Below the pieces are notes generated by a model. The model did not search any database, had not been told where the DNA came from, and was given only the letters and a program-made list of their open reading frames with translations. From Tectiglobus sp965223355 (GTDB lineage: Bacteria > Pseudomonadota > Alphaproteobacteria > Rhizobiales > Hyphomicrobiaceae): 64,000 nucleotides of DNA. The stretch is taken from NCBI GenBank assembly GCA_965223355.1, contig CBDCWE010000003.1, positions 1,364,001 to 1,428,000 on the forward strand, in the 5' to 3' direction. Positions 53,398-62,475 of the stretch are shown piece after piece; position 1 is the first letter of the stretch; the number at the start of each line of letters is the position of its first letter. Both the position numbers and the translations under genes were made by a program.

Positions 53398-55071
53398 ATG
53401 CCTAAGTCCGACATTGAAATCGCCCGCGAAGCCAGCAAGCGCCCGATCCAGGAGATTGGTAACAAGCTCGGAATTTCGTCCGAGCACCTGCTGCCGTTTG
53501 GCCACGACAAGGCGAAGATTTCCGAAGACTTTATCAAGTCGCTCAAGGATCGGCCGGACGGCAAACTGGTGCTGGTGACGGCAATCAACCCGACGCCGGC
53601 AGGTGAAGGCAAAACGACGACGACGGTCGGTCTCGGTGACGGCCTCAACAAAATCGGCAAGAAGGCTGCGATCTGTATACGGGAAGCTTCCCTCGGGCCG
53701 TGCTTCGGCATGAAGGGTGGTGCGGCCGGAGGCGGGTATGCCCAGGTTGTGCCGATGGAGGAGATGAACCTCCATTTCACCGGTGACTTCCATGCGATCA
53801 CGTCGGCTCACAACCTGCTGGCTGCCATGATCGACAATCACATCTACTGGGGTAACGAGCTTGGCATCGATGCGCGCCGGGTGTCCTGGCGCCGCGTGAT
53901 GGACATGAACGATCGCGCCCTGCGTCAGATCACGGCTTCGCTCGGCGGTGTCGCGAACGGCTATCCGCGCGAAGCTGGTTTCGATATCACCGTTGCCTCG
54001 GAGGTCATGGCGATCCTGTGCCTGGCAAACGATTTGGACGATCTGCAGCGCCGGCTCGGCGACATCATCGTTGCCTATCGTCGCGACCGGTCGCCGGTCT
54101 ACTGCCGTGACGTCAAGGCTGACGGCGCGATGACTGTGCTCCTGCAACAGGCCATGCAGCCGAACCTGGTGCAGACGCTGGAGAACAATCCGGCCTTCGT
54201 GCACGGCGGGCCGTTCGCCAACATTGCGCACGGCTGCAATTCGGTGATCGCAACCAAAACGGCGTTGAAGCTTGCCGACTACGTCGTTACAGAAGCCGGC
54301 TTCGGGGCCGACCTCGGCGCCGAGAAATTCTTCAACATCAAATGCCGTAAGGCGGGTTTGCGGCCGGACGCGGTGGTCATTGTCGCGACCGTAAGGGCGA
54401 TGAAGATGAACGGCGGTGTGGCACGGGCAGATCTTGGCACCGAGAATGTCGCGGCCGTGAAGGCCGGCTGCGCAAACCTTGGCCGCCATATCGAGAACGT
54501 CAAGAAATTCGGCGTGCCCCTGGTTGTCGGGATCAATCACTTCATGACCGACACCGATGCCGAGATCGCGGCCATGAAGGACTATTGCGCGAGCGTCGGC
54601 GCAGAGGCGATCCTCAACACCCACTGGGCCAATGGAGGCGCGGGGATCACGCAGACGGCACAGAAAGTCGTCGAGCTGGTGGAAGGCGGTAGCGCGGACT
54701 ATCGGCCGCTCTATTCGGAAGGGTTGTGTCTGTTCGAAAAAATCGAGACGATCGCCAAGGAAATCTATCGCGCCGAGGACGTTGTCGCGGACAAGAAGAT
54801 TCTCGATCAACTCAAGCAGTGGGAAGATGCAGGCTACGGCACTCTCCCGGTTTGCATGGCAAAGACCCAATATTCGTTCACGACGGATCCCAACCTGCGC
54901 GGTGCGCCAACCGGTTTCTCGCTGCCAATTCGCGAGGTTCGCCTGTCCGCTGGGGCCGGCTTCGTCGTTGCGATTTGCGGTGAGATCATGACAATGCCGG
55001 GGCTGCCGAAGGTACCGTCGGCCGAAATGATCAAGCTCAACGATGCCGGCCAGATCGAAGGTCTGTTTTAG
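53398..55071 (+). CDS. fhs: Formate-tetrahydrofolate ligase
   Basis: A 557-residue ATP-dependent enzyme joining formate to THF to give 10-formyl-THF. The nucleotide loop NPTPAGEGKTTTT is at residues 64-76, followed by LREASLGP-like IREASLGPCFGMKGGAAGGG and HFTGDFHAITSAHNLLAAM, all standard. It connects formate from oxalate cleavage to the folate pool, alongside its oxidation by Fdh. It closes the plus-strand run gntR-oxc-frc-formyltransferase-fhs. Confidence 0.96.
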   Translation: MPKSDIEIAREASKRPIQEIGNKLGISSEHLLPFGHDKAKISEDFIKSLKDRPDGKLVLVTAINPTPAGEGKTTTTVGLGDGLNKIGKKAAICIREASLGPCFGMKGGAAGGGYAQVVPMEEMNLHFTGDFHAITSAHNLLAAMIDNHIYWGNELGIDARRVSWRRVMDMNDRALRQITASLGGVANGYPREAGFDITVASEVMAILCLANDLDDLQRRLGDIIVAYRRDRSPVYCRDVKADGAMTVLLQQAMQPNLVQTLENNPAFVHGGPFANIAHGCNSVIATKTALKLADYVVTEAGFGADLGAEKFFNIKCRKAGLRPDAVVIVATVRAMKMNGGVARADLGTENVAAVKAGCANLGRHIENVKKFGVPLVVGINHFMTDTDAEIAAMKDYCASVGAEAILNTHWANGGAGITQTAQKVVELVEGGSADYRPLYSEGLCLFEKIETIAKEIYRAEDVVADKKILDQLKQWEDAGYGTLPVCMAKTQYSFTTDPNLRGAPTGFSLPIREVRLSAGAGFVVAICGEIMTMPGLPKVPSAEMIKLNDAGQIEGLF

Positions 55072-55093
55072 AGGCCGCGACGGAGGTTGCCTA

Positions 55094-55220
55094 AGGATCC
55101 TCTGATCCAGTGCGAGGTCCAGGGGATCCATCCCCTGGTCGGGGAGTATGAGGGGCTGAAAGCCCCTCATGAATCGCCGCACAGCGGCGATGCGTTAAGG
55201 GCTCCACCCTTAACAATCCC
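55094..55220 (+). repeat. Repeat B copy 1: four hairpins in a row
   Basis: Consecutive stems: CCAGGGGAT/ATCCCCTGG (55119-55138), TGAGGGGCT/AGCCCCTCA (55149-55169), ATCGCCGC/GCGGCGAT (55172-55191) and TTAAGGG/CCCTTAA (55195-55213). It sits 23 bases after fhs. Bases 55221-55503 that follow hold no gene I can support. Confidence 0.88.
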
Positions 55221-55503
55221 GCTCACCCGCAGGGCCGGGCGCTTTTTGCTGCCGGCTGTGTTGCGCGGCGCAACCCTGTGACGAGCTGCGCTGTTGGCCG
55301 GCGGCAATCGGCCTGTCATCGCCACCGTCCCGGTGCGGCCAAAGCGAGACAATTTTTGCGACGGGCAAGCCAACCGACAGGAAACAGTTTTGCCCAGATC
55401 CTATGTCTCACTTCATGCGACGTTCAGCTACAAGCGTGTTTCCTCGGTGCGAGGTGCCGCATCTTGGCACTGCACGACAGGCATTGCAGATTGGGATAAT
55501 TCG

Positions 55504-56766
55504 ATGCGCCGTAAATTCGATGCTCAGATCCGTGCGCGGCAGAACCAAACGCGTCGCCGCGCCGTCAACCTCTGTGCAGGGTTGCTGGTGTGTCTTTCGG
55601 CACCGCTCCTGCCGGCAAAGGCGACAGATGTGCGCGGCGATGGCGGGCCGCGCAGTGTTGGTGGCACACGCGGGCTAGCCGCTGGCGCCGGTGCGCCCGC
55701 ACGCACGTTAGCCACCTATCCGAGTGCGGACCGCCAGCGGCGCACGCTCAAACCGCCGGCCCGACACAGATCGGCGCCGCGGCACAGGTTTGCGCAAACC
55801 GGCGGCCGGGCGCCGGCGGCGCCAGCGCAGGATCGCGATCTGCCAATCGACGTTGTCGCGCCGCGAATTGTACCGGTCGGCAAATGGCCGGAAGGCCTTG
55901 GCTGGGATGGCACGCACCTATGGGTGGCCGAAAGCGGCCAGCGCCGTTTGGCACGCATTGATCCAGGCACAGGCAAAATCGTGCGACGGGTGAAGGTCGG
56001 CCGCTTGCCCGTCGGGATTGCGTCAACTGCGGATGGCACCATCTATTCAGTCGTTGCAACCGACAACAGGATTTGGCGCCAAACACCCGACGGCAACGGC
56101 CGCACGTTCGGGCGCGTCAAAGACTATCCCGAGGCGATCACAAGTGATGCGGACGCCGTTTATGTTTTGGGCTGGGTGAATGACAGAAGCTCGCGTGCGC
56201 GCGTGACGCGATTTGATCGCGGCAGCGGTGCACGCACCTTCTCCGCGATCATTGCGAGCAATCACAGCACCGACATTGTCGCTTCGGCGGGTAGCGTGTG
56301 GATCGTGCACCGGCCATCGGCTTTTGCCGACGGCACGGAAATCGTGCGGCTCGATCGCAAGTCGCTGGAAGTCCAGCATCGCGTCGCGGTCAGCGGCAAA
56401 ATGCGCAAACTCGCTGCCAGCTCCGACGGCGTCATTGTCGCAGGCGGTGTGGGCGCGCGCGGTATCGTGCAGCGCATTGACGGCGTCGCCGGCACCGTTG
56501 TTGCAACCCGGCGGCTGCAGCATGGTGGCGCCGTCGCCAACCTTGCCCGGTCCGGCGACCATGTCATCAGTGTTAGCCACAGCGGCACGATCCATATCAT
56601 GCGGGCCAGCGATCTGGCGGTTTTGCGGATCGTTCAGCTCGGCGACCGTTTCAGCGACAGCGGCCCGCAGTCGACGCTGGTCTTTGGCAATCGGCTCGCG
56701 ATCACATCGCACCGCGGTTCGGGCCGCAATGGCACCGTGCTGATCGTTCCTGACTGGCAACCGTAG
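55504..56766 (+). CDS. Exported beta-propeller protein of unknown function
   Basis: A 420-residue protein with an N-terminal signal (RRAVNLCAGLLVCLSAPLLP, cleavage near AKA), an Ala/Gly/Pro/Arg-rich linker to about residue 115, and then repeated four-strand blades resembling YncE/NHL/PQQ propellers: GLGWDGTHLWVAESGQRRLA, VGIASTADGTIYSVVATDNR and IVASAGSVWIVHR. I recognise no catalytic site. Probably periplasmic and ligand- or protein-binding. It is isolated between two repeat B copies, so its neighbours say nothing about its role. Confidence 0.7.
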   Translation: MRRKFDAQIRARQNQTRRRAVNLCAGLLVCLSAPLLPAKATDVRGDGGPRSVGGTRGLAAGAGAPARTLATYPSADRQRRTLKPPARHRSAPRHRFAQTGGRAPAAPAQDRDLPIDVVAPRIVPVGKWPEGLGWDGTHLWVAESGQRRLARIDPGTGKIVRRVKVGRLPVGIASTADGTIYSVVATDNRIWRQTPDGNGRTFGRVKDYPEAITSDADAVYVLGWVNDRSSRARVTRFDRGSGARTFSAIIASNHSTDIVASAGSVWIVHRPSAFADGTEIVRLDRKSLEVQHRVAVSGKMRKLAASSDGVIVAGGVGARGIVQRIDGVAGTVVATRRLQHGGAVANLARSGDHVISVSHSGTIHIMRASDLAVLRIVQLGDRFSDSGPQSTLVFGNRLAITSHRGSGRNGTVLIVPDWQP

Positions 56767-56849
56767 GACAGCAACATCGCCAACGCCCAGCTGCGTGGCA
56801 ACCAAACATGGCCGCCCGAAGCCACTTGACCAAAACCGATAGACTAGGA

Positions 56850-56960
56850 AACCTCCGGGGTCCAGGGGATCATCCCCTGGTCGGGGAGTTTGAGGGGGCG
56901 GACAGCCCCTCAAGGATCGCCGTGAAACGGCGATGCGTTAAGGGCGCTGCCCTTTCAATC
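56850..56960 (+). repeat. Repeat B copy 2
   Basis: Same four-stem layout as copy 1: CCAGGGGATCATCCCCTGG, TGAGGGGGCGGACAGCCCCT, GATCGCCGTGAAACGGCGAT and TTAAGGGCGCTGCCCTTT. A CTAG lies just upstream at 56844. Confidence 0.85.
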
Positions 56961-57087
56961 TTAATCTTGAGCCTGTTTCTTGCGAATCAGCGATGTTCAG
57001 GCTTGATCCGGCAGGATGGCCACCCTGCCGGATCGGGCGGGTTTGGGGCCGTACCGCCCTTGTGTGATTTGCACCGTTTGTTAGCTA

Positions 57088-58132
57088 GAGCATTTCAGCC
57101 TTAGGCTCGACCATATCCGACGTTGTTGATGTAGTTGCGGCATTCGCTTTCGGTGATCGCGGAGACGACGCTTGCAACCTGGTTTGATATGGCTTCCAGG
57201 TTGCGCTCTTCGGCCATTCGCATCCAGTGTTTGACCTTGGAGAACACCTGCTCGATCGGATTAAGGTCGGGCGAATATGAGGGCAGGAATGCGAGCGTTG
57301 CTCCGGCTGAGCGGATAGCATTTCGAGCCGCGCACCCGCGATGGCTTCCTAGACGATCGAGAATGACGATGTCGCCGGCGCGCAGTGTTGGCACGAGTAG
57401 GCGCTGAACGTAGAGCCGGAACAATTCGCCGTTGATCGGCCCATCGATGACGCAGGGCGCGGTCAACGCTTCAACGCGCAAGGCGGCAATAAACGTGTAG
57501 GTCCGCCAGCGGCTGTCGGGCGCATAACCTTTCAGGCGCTCGCCTTTTGGTCCCCAGCCGCGGATCGGCGCCATATCCGTCTTGATCCAGGTCTCATCGA
57601 TAAAGACAAGGCGCTCCGGGGCGAGCTTGCCCATTGCACCACACCAACGTGCACGCCGTCGCGCAACGTCATTGCGGAACTGTTCAATCGCCAGCAGCGT
57701 TTTTTTTGAAACTCAACCCTTCGCGTCGGAGAAAGCGCCAAACGGTGTCATGCGAGACGCGAACACCGCGGGCCGCCAGCAGGTCTTTCATACGGTGCAG
57801 CGTCAGATGCGGCGTGGTCTCGATCAAATCCAGAACCACGCCCCGGTGCGGTTCCAATCGGCACCTTTTGTGTCCGCCGAATTTTCCTGGCGCGATGCTG
57901 CCCGTCTCCCGCACGCGCTTGGCCCAGGTGATGACTGTCGACGGTGCAAGGTCGAAACGTTCCGCGATCGACCGCAAACTGTGGCCTGCTTCAATTGCCG
58001 CTCGAACACGTGCACGAAGATCGTCAGAGTATGGTTTTGCCATGGATGCTGGCCCCCTTACCCAGCACCCATGTTGAATCAGAAACCAACTGATTTGGGA
58101 ATCCACCGATTCAGGCTAACGCTGAAATGCTC
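57088..58132 (-). mobile_element. IS630-family insertion sequence (about 1.05 kb)
   Basis: Terminal inverted repeats GAGCATTTCAGCCTTAGGCT (left) and, read inward from the right, GAGCATTTCAGCGTTAGCCT. Flanked by TA on both sides (57086-57087 and 58133-58134), the standard IS630 target duplication; on both sides the TA is inside CTAG. Contains one transposase split by a frameshift. Confidence 0.92.
57101..58043 (-). CDS. IS630-family transposase, two frames joined at an A8 run
   Basis: The first frame (58043 to 57684) begins MAKPYSDDLRARVRAAIEAG and carries the helix-turn-helix (SLRSIAERFDLAPSTVITWA). The second (to 57101) carries the DDE_3 core: LVFIDETWIKTD, VILDRLGSHRG and PSYSPDLNPIEQVFSKVKH. 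They are joined at eight A residues (57700-57707, minus strand) after LSF; with seven A the frame would be continuous. This is either slippage-based expression, known in several IS families, or a one-base insertion that inactivates the gene. Confidence 0.85.
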
Positions 58133-58211
58133 TAGGCCAGCCCGCCCATCGCTTCACCTGAACAGATGATTGGGAGCAAGTCCCGGATGCAAGGCAAGGT
58201 CAAACGAAGCT

Positions 58212-58350
58212 AGAGCAATCTGCCTTTATTCGGAATCGGAACGATCCCAAATAAAGGCAGAAAGTTGCTCGCCTCTAAAGTGGCGATCATCTTTGTGCTT
58301 TAAGTTGGAACCGCAATAGCGGTTCCAACTTAAAGCACAAAGATGATCTA
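58212..58350 (+). repeat. Repeat A copy 7 (full length)
   Basis: A complete two-hairpin copy of 139 bases, nearly identical to copy 2; one arm base of hairpin 1 differs (CCAAATAAAGGCAG) and breaks one pair. It starts 80 bases from the IS630 right end and is bounded by CTAG on both sides. Confidence 0.9.
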
Positions 58351-58500
58351 GGGATCCTCCGATCAAGTCTCAGGCTTCCAAAGGCAATGCCCGGTGGCGG
58401 GATTGTTAGGGGCGCCGCCTTAACCAATCGCCGCGTTGCGGCGATCGATGAGGGGCTTGTCCGCCCCTCAAACACCCCAACCAGAGGCTGGCCCCTGGAC
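58351..58500 (-). repeat. Repeat B copy 3 (inverted)
   Basis: Read on the minus strand it has GGTCCAGGGGCCAGCCTCTG, TTTGAGGGGCGGACAAGCCC, CGATCGCCGCAACGCGGCGA and TTAAGGCGGCGCCCCTAAC, matching repeat B with some stem decay. It directly abuts repeat A copy 7. Confidence 0.82.
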
Positions 58501-58529
58501 CGTGAGGGCGTCAACCGTGCTCACGAACC

Positions 58530-58576
58530 AGGGCAGCGCATCTCAATGCGCTTTTTTAGGTGATTGAGACTGCTAA
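58530..58576 (+). repeat. Repeat C copy 3
   Basis: CAGGGCAGCGCATCTCAATG, then CGCTTTTTTAGGTGATTGAG and ACTGCTAA. It matches copies 1 and 2. Its terminal CTA (58573-58575) is the stop codon of the AsmA gene on the minus strand. The upstream GTGAGGGCGTCAACCGTGCT word (58502-58521) also occurs beside copy 1. Confidence 0.75.
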
Positions 58577-61500
58577 TTGCCGTTGTCGAACGGGTTCCAA
58601 GGCTGTCTGTTCTGTCGCTGTTGCACCGGCGGTCTTGGTGTCGGGGGTGCAGCCGGTTGCGACATCACGGTTCCGGCATTGAACGTTGCGGGCGCGGCAC
58701 TGCCGGGCCCGGTTGGCGGTTGGGGCAACGGCAAGGTTTCACGGGTCACCGTGCCGGTTGCCGTTGGCGGGGCAACCGCGCTTGGAGCCGTCGTCCGCGG
58801 TGGCGCGGGCACCCTTGGAACACGCCCGGCGGACGGCACGATTAGCCGACTCCGTTTGCGCACCTCCGCTTCGAGTGCGCGCCTGCGCTTAAGCTCGAGA
58901 TTTCGAAGGCGCACGGATTCGGCTTTTGCACGCTTTTCGTCCTCGCGCCGCAGGCGCTCCAGTCGGCGAACATCGTGCTCCATCTTGCGGACGGTCAATT
59001 CGCGCTGGAGGTTGCCGGTGTTGACCGCCGGCTGAATGAGGGAAAGCTCGGCCAGCGGACCGGTATATGAGATCTGAACAGCGGGCAACGGTTTGGGTTC
59101 GATGCCGGGTTCGAGCGCCTTCTTCAGAACCGTATCGATGGTCCACTGACTATCGATCGCCAGGCCAACAATATCGACGCTCGTGCGGTTGATCATTCGA
59201 GCCCTGCCAATCCGACGAACCAGTTCGCCGACCTCCAGCGCCCCGTCGGCGATCTTGAGAGAAGCACTCTGGCTGCCGATGTCTACGCCACCGCCGGTGA
59301 CGATCTCGGACAATCGCGCCGCCAGCTGATCCGGTCCGATGTCGCCAATCACGACGCCGTCAGCAATGGCTGTCAGCGCATCCGTCTCCATGCCCGGCAG
59401 CCTTGCCTGTTTGAGATCGAGCCGGCCGGCGCCGCGCAAACCGGTGATCATTGCGCGCGGACTAAGGGCTTGGGCCTCAACCTTCAAGGAGGTCGAGAAT
59501 TGTCCTGCGACCTGACCCGGTTGCCGGACCGAGACAAGCCGTTGAATCTCGGCTCCGCGCAGCGATACAGCAGCCGAGAATTTTGCCCCAGCAGCTGCGG
59601 GAGCAATGTGCAAATTCGCATCAAGATCGCCGGCCAGCATGCGGCCCGTCATCCGATTGAGCGCAAGCTTGCCATCGCTCGTCTTTAGCTCAAGTTTGGC
59701 ATCGCTAATGTCGAGCTTGTCACCGAGGCGCATGCGCGCCACCCGCAACCCGATATCGATGTCCATCAGGCCGGCCGCGGTTAGGTCGAAGGGTTGCTCC
59801 GGCCAAACCGACGCGACCCCATCGTTGTCGAGTGAACCAGCGCCAGACGCGTGGTCCGATGGCGGACTGACCAGCGCGGCAAGAAGCGCTGGCGCCGACA
59901 GTTGATCAACGTTGAGTGATCCGGTCAGTTTCGGGCGGGCCGTGCCGTCGCCGGCGTGGTTGACATTCAACACGCCTGTCAGACGGCTATCCGAGATGCG
60001 AAAGTCGACCGGCTCGACGGCCCAGCCGGCGCTGATTTCACGGAACAAAAAGGCGCCGCCAGCTGCCACAGGGCGTGAGAACAACCGTCGGGCGCCGGGC
60101 TCGAGCAGGTGCGCGATTGGCCCGACGTCGATGATCCGGCCTTCGCCCTTTCCGGACCAAACGATATCACCGCCGCGCTTGTCGGTATTGCCCTGTGCCT
60201 CGATCCGTAACCGGGCGGAAGGGCTCACCATGGCGAGCGCCAGCTGCAGACCCTGAGCCGGCACCCCGTGCAGATTTGCGCGCAGAAACGATGGCCTCGG
60301 CTGGCGCGCCGGCGATGGCCGGTCAAGTGGTAATTTGCTGGCCATTGAGGATCGAGCCGGCAGCCCTTGCACAAACCCGACCAACAGGCGATCGACCTGG
60401 GAACCGTCCAATTTGAGGTCGAGACGGAGCGGATTGTTGCGCCATTTCGAGGCCGGACCGGACGTCTCGGCACGCAACCGCAGTCTGCCGGAACGCAACG
60501 CGCCATCGGCCACAAACGTTGTCGTGCGCTGCCCGTTGGCCTGTGAGGACACGGACGAGACGGCAAGGTTGAGCGGATATGCCGCCGCCACGCCGCGATA
60601 GAAGTCGGTCTTGCCGGTTGCCAATTGGACCAGCGCCGCTGCCGCCGCGAAGCCCTCCTCGGAGCGTGCGCGAACCGAGCCGTTGATGCGCCAATCGGGA
60701 TCCTTGTCGATGTTGGCCAACGCGCCTTCGAGCGAGATCGTCAATTCAGGTTCGATTGTCAGGTGGGACTTGCCAATGCGCAAGCTGCTGGCCGTGCGCG
60801 AGAACAAAATGTCAACTTCGCGCAATGTTCTGGAGCCATCGAAGATCTCGCCGGCCTGCAGGCGCAAATCGAAGTCTGCGTCCTGGAGGCGCCGGCGCAG
60901 CTTTGATGTCGTATCGGGATGGGGAAACTCAAAGCCCAACAGCGCCGCGATGTTCTCGTTAGACAGAACGCGATCGCCGAAGCCCGACAGATCGATGCTG
61001 TCGCCTTGCCAATCAACCGTCAGGAGCGGGCGGGCAGCATAGCTGTAGGTGGCGCTGCCACGCGATGTGCGACTGGCGATCGTTGTCAGCGCATTGTTGA
61101 ATTCGACCTTACCCGGCAGGTAGGACAAATCCGACGACAACGTGAACTTGCCCGCGCTTTTGCCACTCACTTCGAGGCCACCTGGCCAGGCCCACTTCAG
61201 GAACTGACCGAAATTGTGGCCGTCAACCAGGGCATGGCCCTGCCATTCAAGGCCAGGCGCGGTCATGCGCAACAGTCCGTCGGCGCGTAGTCTCGTTCGG
61301 CCCGGCAGACCCGCGATGACACGGTCGACACGGATCTCGTTATCCGCATGCACAATTCGCACGCCCAGACCGCTCACGATCTCGCCACCTAAGTTGGCCT
61401 GGTCGATTTCCACCTCGATGCGGCTGTTACCGTCCGCTCCGATGTCGAAGCCACCGCCGGCCAACAGCTCGATGGCGCGGAACGGCAGTTCCCGCGTGCG

Positions 61501-62475
61501 GTTGCCGGTGATCGCGTCAAGATCGAGCCACTTCGAGCGCAACCGCCCGGCAATTGTCAGTTGGTCCTGCCAGGTCGTGGTGATGTTGCCCGCCAGCTGT
61601 TGCGGGCGGCCGGCGCTGTCAAAGGAGATGGTCAGCTGATCGAGACGGGCGGCACGGTGATCTGCGTGCAAACTGGCGCTCAGATCAAACATGAATGCGC
61701 CGGCATCGCGCCCGGCCCTGAAATTCAATGGCGCCCGCGAGGTCAGTTCGCCGGTTAGCTTCGGTGTCGTTGCAATCGCACTCAACCGGCCTTTGAAGGT
61801 GTGCTTGGCACCGGACGACGGACTGATGGCGGAGGCAGTCAGACTAACGTCGCCGTCGCGGTCAGGCTCGGCGGTGGCCAGTCTCAAGTCAAGCGGCGTG
61901 TGCGCGATTTCGGCCTGGCCGACAAAGCGATAGGGGCCGCGCAGAGCGCGCGCAACAAGTTCGCCGCGAATGCCACCGATCCGCGAGAGTTCCCGACCGT
62001 TGTCGGCTTCCAAGACGATGCTGCCATCTCGGATAAGTGCCGACTGGAGCGCGAATCCCGACGGTACAAACGCCAGATCCTGACTGCGCACATTGAGCTT
62101 TTGCCAGTTGCCGCCGCCGCCTTTGTCAAAGCGCAAGCGCAACGTCGGCTGGTCGAGTTCCAGCTGCCGGGCCTCGATTATGCCTCTCAGCAACGGTGGC
62201 ACGGACAACAGCAGCGTGAAGTTTTCGACCCTGATGAACGATCCCGCAATCCCCGCCGCATCGGCAATTCGAACCTTTTCGAAGCGCACATAGGGGACCG
62301 GAAGAATGCGCAAATTGACCTTGCCGCCAACACGGACTTCACGGCCGACAAGGCGCGATGCTTCCTCTTCGAACACGCCGCGGTACTGGTTCCAGTCGAT
62401 TATAGGCGGCACGGCGATCAGCGCGCAAAAGACCAGCGCGACAGCGCCTGCGACCCACATCAGTACGTTGTTCAT
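58573..62475 (-). CDS. AsmA-family protein
   Basis: A 1300-residue inner-membrane-anchored protein. One N-terminal helix (VLMWVAGAVALVFCALIAVP) is followed by the AsmA start PIIDWNQYRGVFEEEASRLV, VGREVRVGGKVNLRILPVPY and IIEARQLELDQPTLRLRF. The C-terminal AsmA domain includes DLDANLHIAPAAAG and LRGAGRLDLKQARLPGME. After about residue 1190 comes a charged helix and a Pro/Thr-rich tail. AsmA-like proteins bridge the periplasm and are linked to lipid transport and outer membrane assembly. The stop TAG lies in repeat C. I chose the start at 62475 (MNNVLMWV) over 62499. Confidence 0.9.
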   Translation of the reverse strand: MNNVLMWVAGAVALVFCALIAVPPIIDWNQYRGVFEEEASRLVGREVRVGGKVNLRILPVPYVRFEKVRIADAAGIAGSFIRVENFTLLLSVPPLLRGIIEARQLELDQPTLRLRFDKGGGGNWQKLNVRSQDLAFVPSGFALQSALIRDGSIVLEADNGRELSRIGGIRGELVARALRGPYRFVGQAEIAHTPLDLRLATAEPDRDGDVSLTASAISPSSGAKHTFKGRLSAIATTPKLTGELTSRAPLNFRAGRDAGAFMFDLSASLHADHRAARLDQLTISFDSAGRPQQLAGNITTTWQDQLTIAGRLRSKWLDLDAITGNRTRELPFRAIELLAGGGFDIGADGNSRIEVEIDQANLGGEIVSGLGVRIVHADNEIRVDRVIAGLPGRTRLRADGLLRMTAPGLEWQGHALVDGHNFGQFLKWAWPGGLEVSGKSAGKFTLSSDLSYLPGKVEFNNALTTIASRTSRGSATYSYAARPLLTVDWQGDSIDLSGFGDRVLSNENIAALLGFEFPHPDTTSKLRRRLQDADFDLRLQAGEIFDGSRTLREVDILFSRTASSLRIGKSHLTIEPELTISLEGALANIDKDPDWRINGSVRARSEEGFAAAAALVQLATGKTDFYRGVAAAYPLNLAVSSVSSQANGQRTTTFVADGALRSGRLRLRAETSGPASKWRNNPLRLDLKLDGSQVDRLLVGFVQGLPARSSMASKLPLDRPSPARQPRPSFLRANLHGVPAQGLQLALAMVSPSARLRIEAQGNTDKRGGDIVWSGKGEGRIIDVGPIAHLLEPGARRLFSRPVAAGGAFLFREISAGWAVEPVDFRISDSRLTGVLNVNHAGDGTARPKLTGSLNVDQLSAPALLAALVSPPSDHASGAGSLDNDGVASVWPEQPFDLTAAGLMDIDIGLRVARMRLGDKLDISDAKLELKTSDGKLALNRMTGRMLAGDLDANLHIAPAAAGAKFSAAVSLRGAEIQRLVSVRQPGQVAGQFSTSLKVEAQALSPRAMITGLRGAGRLDLKQARLPGMETDALTAIADGVVIGDIGPDQLAARLSEIVTGGGVDIGSQSASLKIADGALEVGELVRRIGRARMINRTSVDIVGLAIDSQWTIDTVLKKALEPGIEPKPLPAVQISYTGPLAELSLIQPAVNTGNLQRELTVRKMEHDVRRLERLRREDEKRAKAESVRLRNLELKRRRALEAEVRKRSRLIVPSAGRVPRVPAPPRTTAPSAVAPPTATGTVTRETLPLPQPPTGPGSAAPATFNAGTVMSQPAAPPTPRPPVQQRQNRQPWNPFDNGN

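Noticed and set aside
53353..55182. 609-codon open frame on the minus strand
   Set aside because: It is the antisense of fhs, which is a clear full-length enzyme; long antisense frames are expected in GC-rich DNA.
55087..58514. Similar short peptides (around PLVGxxEG) encoded within repeat B copies
   Set aside because: The similarity follows from the DNA repeat; frames lack consistent start codons and run across hairpins.
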